Positions 1 to 6,098 of a stretch of 14,994 nucleotides of DNA are shown here, one piece after another (positions within the stretch are counted from its first letter, which is position 1; each line of letters begins with the position of its first letter). Both the position numbers and the translations under genes were made by a program. Location: contig JAEEXV010000120.1 in the NCBI GenBank assembly GCA_016287975.1, positions 1 to 14,994 of the forward strand, given 5' to 3'. The notes under the pieces were generated by a model. It ran no database searches, was not told where the DNA came from, and saw only the letters and a program-made list of their open reading frames with translations. The DNA is from Lentisphaeria bacterium (GTDB lineage: Bacteria; Verrucomicrobiota; Lentisphaeria; Oligosphaerales; Oligosphaeraceae).

Positions 1-137
1 GCCGCGCGCTCCGTCGCCTCGCCGATGCCGCCGAGCGTCACGAACTCCCCCTCGGGGAAAAGCCGCGCGTATTCCGCGGCCAGCCGCCGCGCCCGGCCGC
101 CCCGCGAACTCGGATTGCACAGCACCAGCGCCTTCAT
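1..137 (-). CDS. Lipid (diacylglycerol/sphingosine-type) kinase, 5' end only
   Basis: The visible 45 codons begin MKALVLCNPSSRGGRARR, followed by a Tyr/Phe-rich stretch ending at EATERA where the window stops. A short beta-strand followed by N-P-x-S-x-G-G-R-A is how the diacylglycerol kinase catalytic domain (LCB5/YegS family) normally starts. There the Gly-rich loop belongs to the nucleotide-binding site, and the enzymes phosphorylate a lipid hydroxyl with ATP at the membrane. The ATG (137-135) overlaps the TGA of the radical SAM gene in an ATGA arrangement, so translation is probably coupled and this is at least the fifth gene of the minus-strand operon. Everything after residue 45 is outside the window, so the substrate cannot be guessed. 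A different kinase with a similar N-terminal strand remains possible. Confidence 0.6.
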   Translation of the reverse strand, partial: MKALVLCNPSSRGGRARRLAAEYARLFPEGEFVTLGGIGEATERA

Positions 138-1384
138 GGACGACCGTAGATGCCGATTTTGCGGTAGACCTCGGTCGGCGTGCCCCGCTTCCATCCCGCG
201 ACCAGTTCGCGCGTCACCTCCCACGGCAGCGGCAGCGGCCGCCCTTCCGCGCGCGCCGCGATCTCCGCCGCGTGCACGCAGCACGTCCACTCCTGGCAGG
301 GCACCGCGAAAGCCTCGCGCATCCGCGCGTAGGCCGTCTCGAAGGCGACCTCGCGCAGATTCCCGAAGGAGAGGTTCACGAACTCGCACGGCTGCACATC
401 CCCCGCCGCCCCGACGTAGAAGCGGTCGATGCCGCCTGCGCAGCACCCCAGCATCGCGGGCGATTCCTCGAATACCTGCGCCGTCAGCACTGGTGAATGC
501 GCCTCCGCCGCCGAATTGTAGCGCCGCTGCGCCGCGCACGCGACACGCACCGCCTCCGCCGCCAGCGCGCCGTCCGTGCGCCGCCCCATCCAGCCGCCGC
601 AGGGCTTCGGGTGGATCAGTTGGATGTAGTCAAAGTCATGCTCCTTCGCCAGCGCCATGATGCGGTCGATGCCGCCCGCGACGATCTGCTCGTCAGTCAG
701 CACGGTGTTGAAGCCGACGAGCATCCCCGCGCGCTGGCAGTCGTGCAGGAACGCGATGGCGCGTTCCCAGGAGCCAGGCATCCCCGTGAAGCGGTCGTGC
801 TCCGCCGCGTCAATCGAGTGGATGGAACTCATCATCCCCGTCACGCGCAATTCCGCCAGGCGCGCGATCTTCTCTGGCGTCGCGGAGTGCCCCGTCGAAT
901 TGACCCACACCTCCAGCCCCGCGATCTCCCGCAGCACCGCCTCCAGGCGCTCGAAGCGCAGCAAGGGCTCCCCGCCCTCGACCGCCCACGCCACAATCCC
1001 GAAGTCCCGCATCTTGCGCACATTCTCCACCAGCGCCTCCAGCGGCAGTTCCGCCGCCTCGTCCCGCCGCTGGTAGCAGTGCGGGCAATGGTACGCGCAT
1101 GCCTTCGTGATCGACAGCACCACGCTCACTGGCCGCGGCGGCTTCCGCTCCAGCTTGTCCGCCATCGCCGTGAAAAAGGCCTCGCTCGGATAGCGCGGCA
1201 TGTAGAAGTCCAGTTTGTACTCCCCGCTCGGCAGACGCAGCAACTTGTGCTGAAAGAAGATGCCCGTGAACTTCGCGGCCTTCGCCAGCAGCCGAGGCGA
1301 CTTCATGCGCCACGCCGACGCCAGCGCCATCCGCGCATAGAAGAGCGCCTTCCGCCATCCCGTGATGAATCTACTCCTGGCCAT
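134..1384 (-). CDS. Radical SAM enzyme with SPASM-like C-terminal cysteines
   Basis: This 416-residue protein carries the radical SAM cluster motif CAYHCPHC (C-x3-C-x2-C, residues 96-103), which binds the [4Fe-4S] cluster that cleaves S-adenosylmethionine. The SAM-contacting GGEP motif follows at 137-140. The C-terminal third has further cysteines near 314, 315, 333, 363, 368 and 369 in a SPASM/Twitch-like layout (GxVxPCEF around 327-335), suggesting an auxiliary Fe-S cluster. The N-terminal 85 residues are basic and hydrophobic and may sit on the membrane. Two starts are possible: GTG at 1396 or ATG at 1384. I chose ATG because AGGAG lies 12 nt upstream of it, whereas the GTG overlaps that AGGAG. 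The gene overlaps the end of the UbiA gene by 14 nt and the lipid kinase start by 4 nt. Its substrate is unknown; a lipid or isoprenoid product is inference from the neighbours. Confidence 0.88.
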   Translation of the reverse strand: MARSRFITGWRKALFYARMALASAWRMKSPRLLAKAAKFTGIFFQHKLLRLPSGEYKLDFYMPRYPSEAFFTAMADKLERKPPRPVSVVLSITKACAYHCPHCYQRRDEAAELPLEALVENVRKMRDFGIVAWAVEGGEPLLRFERLEAVLREIAGLEVWVNSTGHSATPEKIARLAELRVTGMMSSIHSIDAAEHDRFTGMPGSWERAIAFLHDCQRAGMLVGFNTVLTDEQIVAGGIDRIMALAKEHDFDYIQLIHPKPCGGWMGRRTDGALAAEAVRVACAAQRRYNSAAEAHSPVLTAQVFEESPAMLGCCAGGIDRFYVGAAGDVQPCEFVNLSFGNLREVAFETAYARMREAFAVPCQEWTCCVHAAEIAARAEGRPLPLPWEVTRELVAGWKRGTPTEVYRKIGIYGRP

Positions 1385-2330
1385 CGCGGTAGACACTCCT
1401 GAACAGCACCTCGATGGAGAACCACGCAGTCAGAAAATACAACAGCCCCCCTAGCGGATCCGCCCAACCCCACAGCAACAATGTGTGCATCCAAACGCAC
1501 GACTCGCAGTTCAGCCGTGTCACGTCATGCCACCGCCGCCACCGCACCATCCGCCGCAGCCAAAACGCAAGCCACCACATCTGCGCCGACACGAGAAACA
1601 AAAGCGCCAATGCCATGACCTCAGACCAAGACCGCGCCCACACCATCATCGCCAACGGAACCACCCCCACCGCCAACGCAGGCGCCTGCAGGAACTCGCC
1701 TACCCGCCGCGCCCGCTCCTCGCCCCACCGCACAGGCGCCGTCTTCAGCCCCGCCGCCCGATCCCCCTCGACATCCTTGAAGACGCTGAAATAGCACATC
1801 AGAAAATGCGCATACCAACTCCACGCAAGACAAATCCAGGTCCCAAGGAAACGCATCTCGCTCTCAAGAACCTCCCCGCCCCGCACCGACATCCCGAAGA
1901 GCACGCACATCGTAATCGAGGTGGCATAAATGGCGTTTCCCAGCAGCACCACGCCCTTCGTCTTCGAATAGAGCAGATTCAACGACCCGCCCGCCGCGAG
2001 AAACGCCAGCGCCCACGGCGACACCGCCCAGGCGACGACCGCGAAAAGCGCCATCAGCGCCGCCGAGAGCGCCAACGCGGGCTTCGCCGCCAGTTCCCCC
2101 GTCACCATCGGGCGGTGCGGCGCGTTCACCGCGTCCTCCTTGCGGTCCCACCAGTCGCTGAAGATCTGGTTGACGCCCCACGCGAGGAAGCCGATTGCCG
2201 CGAAGGCGGCGTCCCGCCAGCCCAGTCCCCAGGGGCGCACCATCATGATGCCCGTCAGGACGCTGGTGCCAGTCACGAAGGCGTAGTACAGCCGCATCGA
2301 ACGCACATAGTTGCGCAGGAACCGTAGCAC
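1371..2330 (-). CDS. UbiA-family prenyltransferase
   Basis: This 319-residue polytopic membrane protein has both Asp-rich motifs of the UbiA superfamily. Motif I runs NQIFSDWWDRKED (residues 54-66) and motif II runs KDVEGDRAAG (185-194). In this family the Asp residues hold Mg2+ and the prenyl diphosphate, and the enzyme transfers the prenyl group to an aromatic or glycerol-type acceptor. About eight hydrophobic segments are visible. Start: GTG at 2330-2328, supported by GAGGAG at the end of the preceding gene about 8 nt upstream and by a gap of only 4 nt after that gene. The acceptor cannot be decided. Menaquinone, heme, chlorophyll and archaeal-type ether-lipid branches all share these motifs. 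Lying beside a lipid kinase and a radical SAM enzyme is more suggestive of a lipid than a quinone, but that is inference. Confidence 0.9.
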   Translation of the reverse strand: MLRFLRNYVRSMRLYYAFVTGTSVLTGIMMVRPWGLGWRDAAFAAIGFLAWGVNQIFSDWWDRKEDAVNAPHRPMVTGELAAKPALALSAALMALFAVVAWAVSPWALAFLAAGGSLNLLYSKTKGVVLLGNAIYATSITMCVLFGMSVRGGEVLESEMRFLGTWICLAWSWYAHFLMCYFSVFKDVEGDRAAGLKTAPVRWGEERARRVGEFLQAPALAVGVVPLAMMVWARSWSEVMALALLFLVSAQMWWLAFWLRRMVRWRRWHDVTRLNCESCVWMHTLLLWGWADPLGGLLYFLTAWFSIEVLFRSVYRDGQE

Positions 2331-2334
2331 GCCG

Positions 2335-3531
2335 TCACTCCTCGTTGAATCGCTCCTCCGTCACCTCGACCGCTTCCAGCACCGTGTCGTCGGCGTGGAA
2401 GATGGTCAGCGGCTTCTCCAGATACCCGATGCCCCATACGGTCGGCATCCCGACGGGCGACTGGCCGCGGTAGCGCGCCATGTCCCGCCGCACCCGCATG
2501 CGGATGTCGCGCAGCGTGATCTCCGAGACCGCGAGGCCGCCGATGAACGACGCGTCCAGCGCCTCGATGCACATCCCCCTGAACTGCACGCGGCGGATCC
2601 AGCCGCGGTATTCCGCCGCGCGCTCGGGCTCCTCCACGTTGCTCCAGACGTGGATGGCCTGGCGCACGCCGCGCATCACGATGTTCGAGAAGAGCAGGTC
2701 CTCCATGCGCGCGCCCCGCCGAATCCCGAAGCGCCGCCCCCTCGGAATCAGCGACAGGAAGTCCAGCCCCTTGTTGCTGTCGTGGATGACGAGGTTCGAC
2801 GCCACCACGTCCCGAATGACGCCATCCCCCTCGTAGCCCACGCGGATGCCGCAGCACGGCGTCGTCAGGATGCAGTCGCTGATCACAATGCGCTCGCACG
2901 CGCGCTCCTCCCCGAGGATGTCCACGTCGCTCTTGAGCGCGATGCAGTCGTCCCCGCACGCCAGGTCGCATCCGCGCACGAAGACGTCGCGGCTGCAGTC
3001 GATGTCCAGCCCGTCCGTGTTCGGCCCCAGGCGGTGGTTGCGGATGCGGACATTCTCGATGCGCACCCGTTCGCACCCGATGAGCCAGATCGTGTACGAG
3101 GGGGAGTTGAGGATCGTGAAGTCCCGCAGCGTCAGATCACGGCAGTTCACGAAGAGCATCGCCGTCGGACGCCGCGGCGCCGCCTTGTAGACGCGCGAAC
3201 GGAACGCCGAGGGCTCAGGCGACGGCGCGCCGTCGTAGTCGCTCCAGAAGGCGTCGCCGGAGGCGTCGAAGACGCCCCCCTCGATGGTCACCCGCTCCAG
3301 ATCCGCGCCGCCAATGAACGCGCAGCCGATCGCGCACTCGCGGTGGAGTTCCGAATACATCGGATAGTCGCCGATGTCGCGGCTCGCCACCAGCGTCGCC
3401 CCCGCCTCCAGCCGCAGCGTCATCTGGCTCTTGAGCCGCAGCGGCGCGCACGCATGCACGCCTGGCGGCACCACCACGACCTCGTCGGGCCGCGCCGCCG
3501 CCACCGCATCACGCAACTCCGTGGGCTCCAT
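2335..3531 (-). CDS. GH28-like right-handed beta-helix protein, apparently cytosolic
   Basis: This 398-residue protein shows beta-helix coils (repeated x-V-x-I-x-N/D patterns, residues 75-260) and two glycoside hydrolase family 28 signatures: NTDG at 171-174 and GDDC at 193-196. In polygalacturonases these carry the three catalytic aspartates (here D173, D194, D195). The usual GHG histidine is absent, with CCG (226-228) at the expected place, and the RIK element is reduced to a lone Lys at 254. No signal peptide is visible, since the protein starts MEPTELRDAV, so it probably acts on imported oligosaccharides. The start is secure: AAGGAGG lies 8 nt before ATG 3531, 16 nt after the SDR stop. 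It could be a true hydrolase with altered specificity or a related lyase or epimerase-like beta-helix protein. Substrates in this family are usually galacturonic acid or rhamnose-containing glycans. Confidence 0.85.
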   Translation of the reverse strand: MEPTELRDAVAAARPDEVVVVPPGVHACAPLRLKSQMTLRLEAGATLVASRDIGDYPMYSELHRECAIGCAFIGGADLERVTIEGGVFDASGDAFWSDYDGAPSPEPSAFRSRVYKAAPRRPTAMLFVNCRDLTLRDFTILNSPSYTIWLIGCERVRIENVRIRNHRLGPNTDGLDIDCSRDVFVRGCDLACGDDCIALKSDVDILGEERACERIVISDCILTTPCCGIRVGYEGDGVIRDVVASNLVIHDSNKGLDFLSLIPRGRRFGIRRGARMEDLLFSNIVMRGVRQAIHVWSNVEEPERAAEYRGWIRRVQFRGMCIEALDASFIGGLAVSEITLRDIRMRVRRDMARYRGQSPVGMPTVWGIGYLEKPLTIFHADDTVLEAVEVTEERFNEE

Positions 3532-3547
3532 GCCGCGCCCCTCCTTG

Positions 3548-4351
3548 CTACATCGCGGAGTAGCCGCCGTCGATCACCAGCGAGGTGCCCGTGACGAAAC
3601 TGGACGCGGCGCTCGCCAGATAGACGATGCCGCCCTTCAAGTCCTCCAGGCCGCAGCAGCGCCCCAGGCAGGTGTTCGCGGCGTGCTGGCGGTGGAAGCG
3701 AGTCGCCTGCTTGTTGCCTGGGTCGATGCCGATCAGGATCACGCAGTTGACGCGGATCTGGTCCTTGCCCAGGACGCTCGCCGCCCAGCGCGTGAAGTTC
3801 AGCATGCCGCCCTTCTCGTAGTGGTAGGTCGGGCCAGGCCACTCCGGCCCGTCCGTCTGCATCCCCGTCCCGACGTAGTTCGACGGATTCAACCCCAGGA
3901 TGCCCATGTAGGAATCGATGTTGATGATGGAGCCGCCCTCCCCCTGCGCGACCATCTGCTCCGCCGCGATCCGCGTCAGCACGAAGAGCGCCGAGGCGTT
4001 CGCGCGCATGCTGCGGTCGTAGTCCGCCATCTTCAGCGACTTCCACGTCCCCAGCGCCGTGCGCGCGACCGCGTTGTTCACCAGGATGTCCAGCCGCCCC
4101 GCCTGGCGCACGATCTCAGGCACGATCGCCTTCACCGACTCCTCGTCCTCCAGATCCAGCGACAGCGTCCGCATCCCAGGATACTTCGCCGCGAACGCCG
4201 CCAGCTTCTCCTGGTTCCGAGAGGCGATGTACACCAGCGCACCCGCCTCATAGAGCCCCTCCGCACACTGCGCGCCGTAGCCCAGCGGATTCCCCGCCCC
4301 CGTCACCAGCGCCACCTTCCCTTTCAGTGAAAACGACTCCATCACATTCAT
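3548..4351 (-). CDS. Short-chain dehydrogenase/reductase (SDR)
   Basis: This 267-residue classical SDR has the nucleotide-binding loop TGAGNPLGYG (17-26), an acidic LDLED patch (65-69), NNA (92-94), catalytic Ser147 in NIDSYMG, and YHYEK (Tyr176, Lys180). It ends in the family-typical FVTGTSLVIDGGYSAM. It should oxidise or reduce a sugar, sugar acid or similar alcohol with NAD(P)H in the cytosol. The start is ATG 4351, chosen because AAGGAG lies 8 nt upstream. The frame stays open further upstream only because it runs through the 9-bp repeat array, which would add a meaningless Ile-Glu-Gly repeat. This is the first gene of the minus-strand operon, 16 nt before the GH28-like gene. That neighbour suggests uronate or deoxysugar metabolism, but the exact substrate is not readable. 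Confidence 0.92.
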   Translation of the reverse strand: MNVMESFSLKGKVALVTGAGNPLGYGAQCAEGLYEAGALVYIASRNQEKLAAFAAKYPGMRTLSLDLEDEESVKAIVPEIVRQAGRLDILVNNAVARTALGTWKSLKMADYDRSMRANASALFVLTRIAAEQMVAQGEGGSIINIDSYMGILGLNPSNYVGTGMQTDGPEWPGPTYHYEKGGMLNFTRWAASVLGKDQIRVNCVILIGIDPGNKQATRFHRQHAANTCLGRCCGLEDLKGGIVYLASAASSFVTGTSLVIDGGYSAM

Positions 4352-4663
4352 CACCAATTCTCCTTTGTTTTTGGCTGACAATTCGCAGAACCGAAAAAGA
4401 ATATATCCCATCCCCGCAAAACAGATGCCCGCCATCCGCCTTTTTCCCACCCGCCCGCCCACCATCCCTTCAATCCCTTCAATCCCTTCAATCCCTTCAA
4501 TCCCTTCAATCCCTTCAATCCCTTCGATCCCTTCAATCCCTTCAATCCCTTCAATCCCTTCGATCCCTTCAATCCCTTCAATCCCTTCAATCCCTTCGAT
4601 CCCTTGCAATCCCGCAAATCCGTGCTACCTTTACCGCACCGTCCCACACAGGAGTCACCATCC
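4352..4663. promoter_or_regulatory. Divergent intergenic region between the SDR operon and the ceramidase-like gene
   Basis: This 312-nt spacer serves two divergently transcribed genes. Its left part (about 4362-4410) is the most AT-rich stretch nearby. It contains a minus-strand TATATT at 4405-4400, about 50 nt before the SDR start, with no convincing -35 element. The middle is the 9-bp tandem array, annotated separately. On the right, an ACAGGAG at 4648-4654 is a clear ribosome binding site for the ATG at 4664. A weak plus-strand pair, TTGCAA at 4604 and TACCTT at 4626, is too poor to call. No terminator or small gene is seen. Confidence 0.5.
4464..4598. repeat. 15 x 9-bp tandem repeat (ATCCCTTCA) with 36-bp higher-order period
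   Basis: Fifteen uninterrupted 9-bp units run from 4464 to 4598. Units 1-6, 8-10 and 12-14 read ATCCCTTCA, while units 7, 11 and 15 (starting 4518, 4554, 4590) read ATCCCTTCG. The last 12 units are therefore three copies of a 36-bp block with pattern A-A-A-G, and a decayed unit follows at 4599-4607. The regular placement of the variant indicates growth by duplication of four-unit blocks. Being a multiple of three and lacking stops in several frames, the array extends artificial open frames on both strands, but it precedes real start codons with good ribosome binding sites on each side. It ends 65 nt before the ceramidase-like start and is a likely length-variable site. Confidence 0.97.
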
Positions 4664-5926
4664 ATGCTGAAACTCGCCTCGCTGAAAGTCCGCATCACCC
4701 CCGCCGCCCCCGCCCTCATCGGCTTCCTCCCGCCGACCGACCCCCAGCCGTTGCGCGACGACCTCTTCGGACGCCTCTTCCTGCTGAACGACGGCGGATC
4801 GCGCCTCCTTGTCGTCTCGCTCGACTTCGGCGCGCTCTACGGCAAGACCCAGGAGGAATGGCAGCGCCGCCTCGGCGCGGCGGTCGGCCTCCCCCCCGAG
4901 CGTGTCGCGCTGCACTGCGTCCACCAGCACGACACCCCGTTCATCTTCATCGAAGCCGCCGAGATGATCCAGCCTGGCCTGGACTGGTCCTGGGTCGAAG
5001 ATATCATCGCCCGCCTCGAAGAGGCCGCCCGCGCCCTGCCCGCACAATTGCGCCCCGCCGCCCGCCTCGGCTGGGACGAGCAGCGCGTGCACGGCTTCGC
5101 CTCCAACCGCCAGGTCCCCATGGAGGACGGCTCCGTCGCAATCCGCTACAGCCGCTGCGCCACCCCCGCCATCCGCAACCGCCCAGTCGGCCGCATCGAC
5201 CCGATGCTGCGCACCCTCGCCTTCTACGGCGAGGACGGCGGCCTCCTCGCCACCTGGAGTTTCTACGCCACCCACCCGCAGGTCGCCAACGAGGGCAGGC
5301 GCTTCAGCGCCGACGCCCCAGGCGAGGCCATGCTCCGCCTGGAGAAACGGCACCCTGGCGCCGTCCACTCCCTCTTCAACGGCTGCGTCGGCGACGTCAC
5401 CGCAGGAAAATACTCCTCGCCGACCGACCTCGAAGGCAACATCGCCCGCTTCGGCGGCATCCTCGCCGACGCCATCGCCCGCAACCTCGCCAACCCCCAG
5501 ACCTTCACCGCCGACGCCTTTGCGTGGCAGACCGAATCCTTCCCCTTCCCCGAACGCGAACTCACCCCGGCGGAACTCGCCCAGCGCGCCACCGCCCACC
5601 TGGACGCCCTCCTCCTCGCCCCCCACAACCGCGCCCTCCAGCACCCCGAACTCTTCAACATCAGCCTCCTCACCCTCGGCGAAGCCCGCATCCTCTTCTT
5701 CCCAGGCGAACTCTACATCGCCTACCAGCTATTCTGCCAAAGCCTCGTCCCCGACGAAAAACTCGCCGTCTGCGGCAACTGCGGCGACGACCCGCTCTAC
5801 GTCCCCTCCGCCGACCTCCTCGCCGCCCCCATCCGCAGTTTCGCCACCACCACCACCCTCTACCGCGCCCGACCCGAATTCGAGCAACTCTTCCAGGACG
5901 CCGTCCACCGCCTTCTCCATCCGTAG
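4664..5926 (+). CDS. Neutral/alkaline ceramidase N-domain-like hydrolase
   Basis: The 420-residue product resembles the N-terminal catalytic domain of neutral/alkaline ceramidases, Zn2+ amidohydrolases that cleave N-acyl bonds. Matching landmarks in order are the opening KVRITP (8-13), a His cluster HCVHQHD (84-90) where ceramidases have HTHSGP, ATHP (202-205), SADAPGEA (215-222), the loop FNGCVGDVTAGKY (238-250), and FFPGEL (345-350), whose Glu fits a zinc ligand. No signal peptide or C-terminal Ig-like domain is present, so it is shorter than secreted ceramidases (about 650-750 residues) and probably cytosolic. Start ATG 4664 has ACAGGAG 9 nt upstream; the longer in-frame extension begins in the repeat region. 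Such proteins are common in PVC bacteria without known substrates, so ceramide should not be assumed. A hairpin lies shortly after the stop. Confidence 0.75.
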   Translation: MLKLASLKVRITPAAPALIGFLPPTDPQPLRDDLFGRLFLLNDGGSRLLVVSLDFGALYGKTQEEWQRRLGAAVGLPPERVALHCVHQHDTPFIFIEAAEMIQPGLDWSWVEDIIARLEEAARALPAQLRPAARLGWDEQRVHGFASNRQVPMEDGSVAIRYSRCATPAIRNRPVGRIDPMLRTLAFYGEDGGLLATWSFYATHPQVANEGRRFSADAPGEAMLRLEKRHPGAVHSLFNGCVGDVTAGKYSSPTDLEGNIARFGGILADAIARNLANPQTFTADAFAWQTESFPFPERELTPAELAQRATAHLDALLLAPHNRALQHPELFNISLLTLGEARILFFPGELYIAYQLFCQSLVPDEKLAVCGNCGDDPLYVPSADLLAAPIRSFATTTTLYRARPEFEQLFQDAVHRLLHP

Positions 5927-5933
5927 CCCCCAC

Positions 5934-5953
5934 CCGGCGGCTTGCGCCGCTGG
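5934..5953 (+). terminator. GC-rich hairpin after the ceramidase-like gene
   Basis: Positions 5934-5941 (CCGGCGGC) pair with 5946-5953 (GCCGCTGG), with one G-U pair and the 4-nt loop TTGC. The hairpin starts 7 nt after the stop at 5926. There is no following T-run, so it could be a weak or factor-assisted terminator, or a 3' end stabiliser. It marks a plausible transcript boundary before the next gene at 6099. Confidence 0.4.
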
Positions 5954-6034
5954 CACAGGACAAGCCACCGCCTGAACCGCCAGGCCGCCCCGTGTTCTGT
6001 GGCGGGCCCCCTCGCCCCCCATAAAACCCGGCAC

Positions 6035-6070
6035 ATCCCTTGAATCTCTTGAATCCCTTGTATCCCTGCT
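6035..6070. repeat. Degenerate copy of the 9-bp repeat (ATCCCTTGA type)
   Basis: Four 9-bp units are visible: ATCCCTTGA (6035), ATCTCTTGA (6044), ATCCCTTGT (6053) and a decayed ATCCCTGCT (6062). They match the 4464-4598 array except at position 8 (G instead of C). The run lies in the 172-nt spacer before the barrel-protein gene, ending 28 nt before its ATG, in the same orientation relative to the downstream plus-strand gene as the first array. Confidence 0.8.
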
Positions 6071-6098
6071 TTTTACCCCCTTCCATAACCCATCTTTC

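Noticed and set aside
1385..1396. GTG 1396 as the radical SAM start
   Set aside because: It overlaps its own would-be ribosome binding site. ATG 1384 is placed better, though the four-residue difference is not certain.
4464..4598. CRISPR array
   Set aside because: Units are 9 bp and contiguous, with no spacers and no cas genes nearby.
4352..4609. Extended N-terminus of the SDR made of Ile-Glu-Gly repeats
   Set aside because: It is only the 9-bp array read in a stop-free frame. A strong AAGGAG site 8 nt before ATG 4351 and the normal SDR start position argue for the shorter protein.
5968..6006. Second hairpin (CCGCCA with TGGCGG) in the spacer after the ceramidase-like gene
   Set aside because: Only six pairs with a loop of more than 15 nt; in such GC-rich sequence this is not distinctive.
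4327..6024. Long plus-strand frame containing Ser-Leu-Gln repeats
   Set aside because: It reads through the repeat array and then a shifted frame of the ceramidase-like gene, giving an Arg/Pro-rich product typical of antisense or shifted GC-rich coding sequence.
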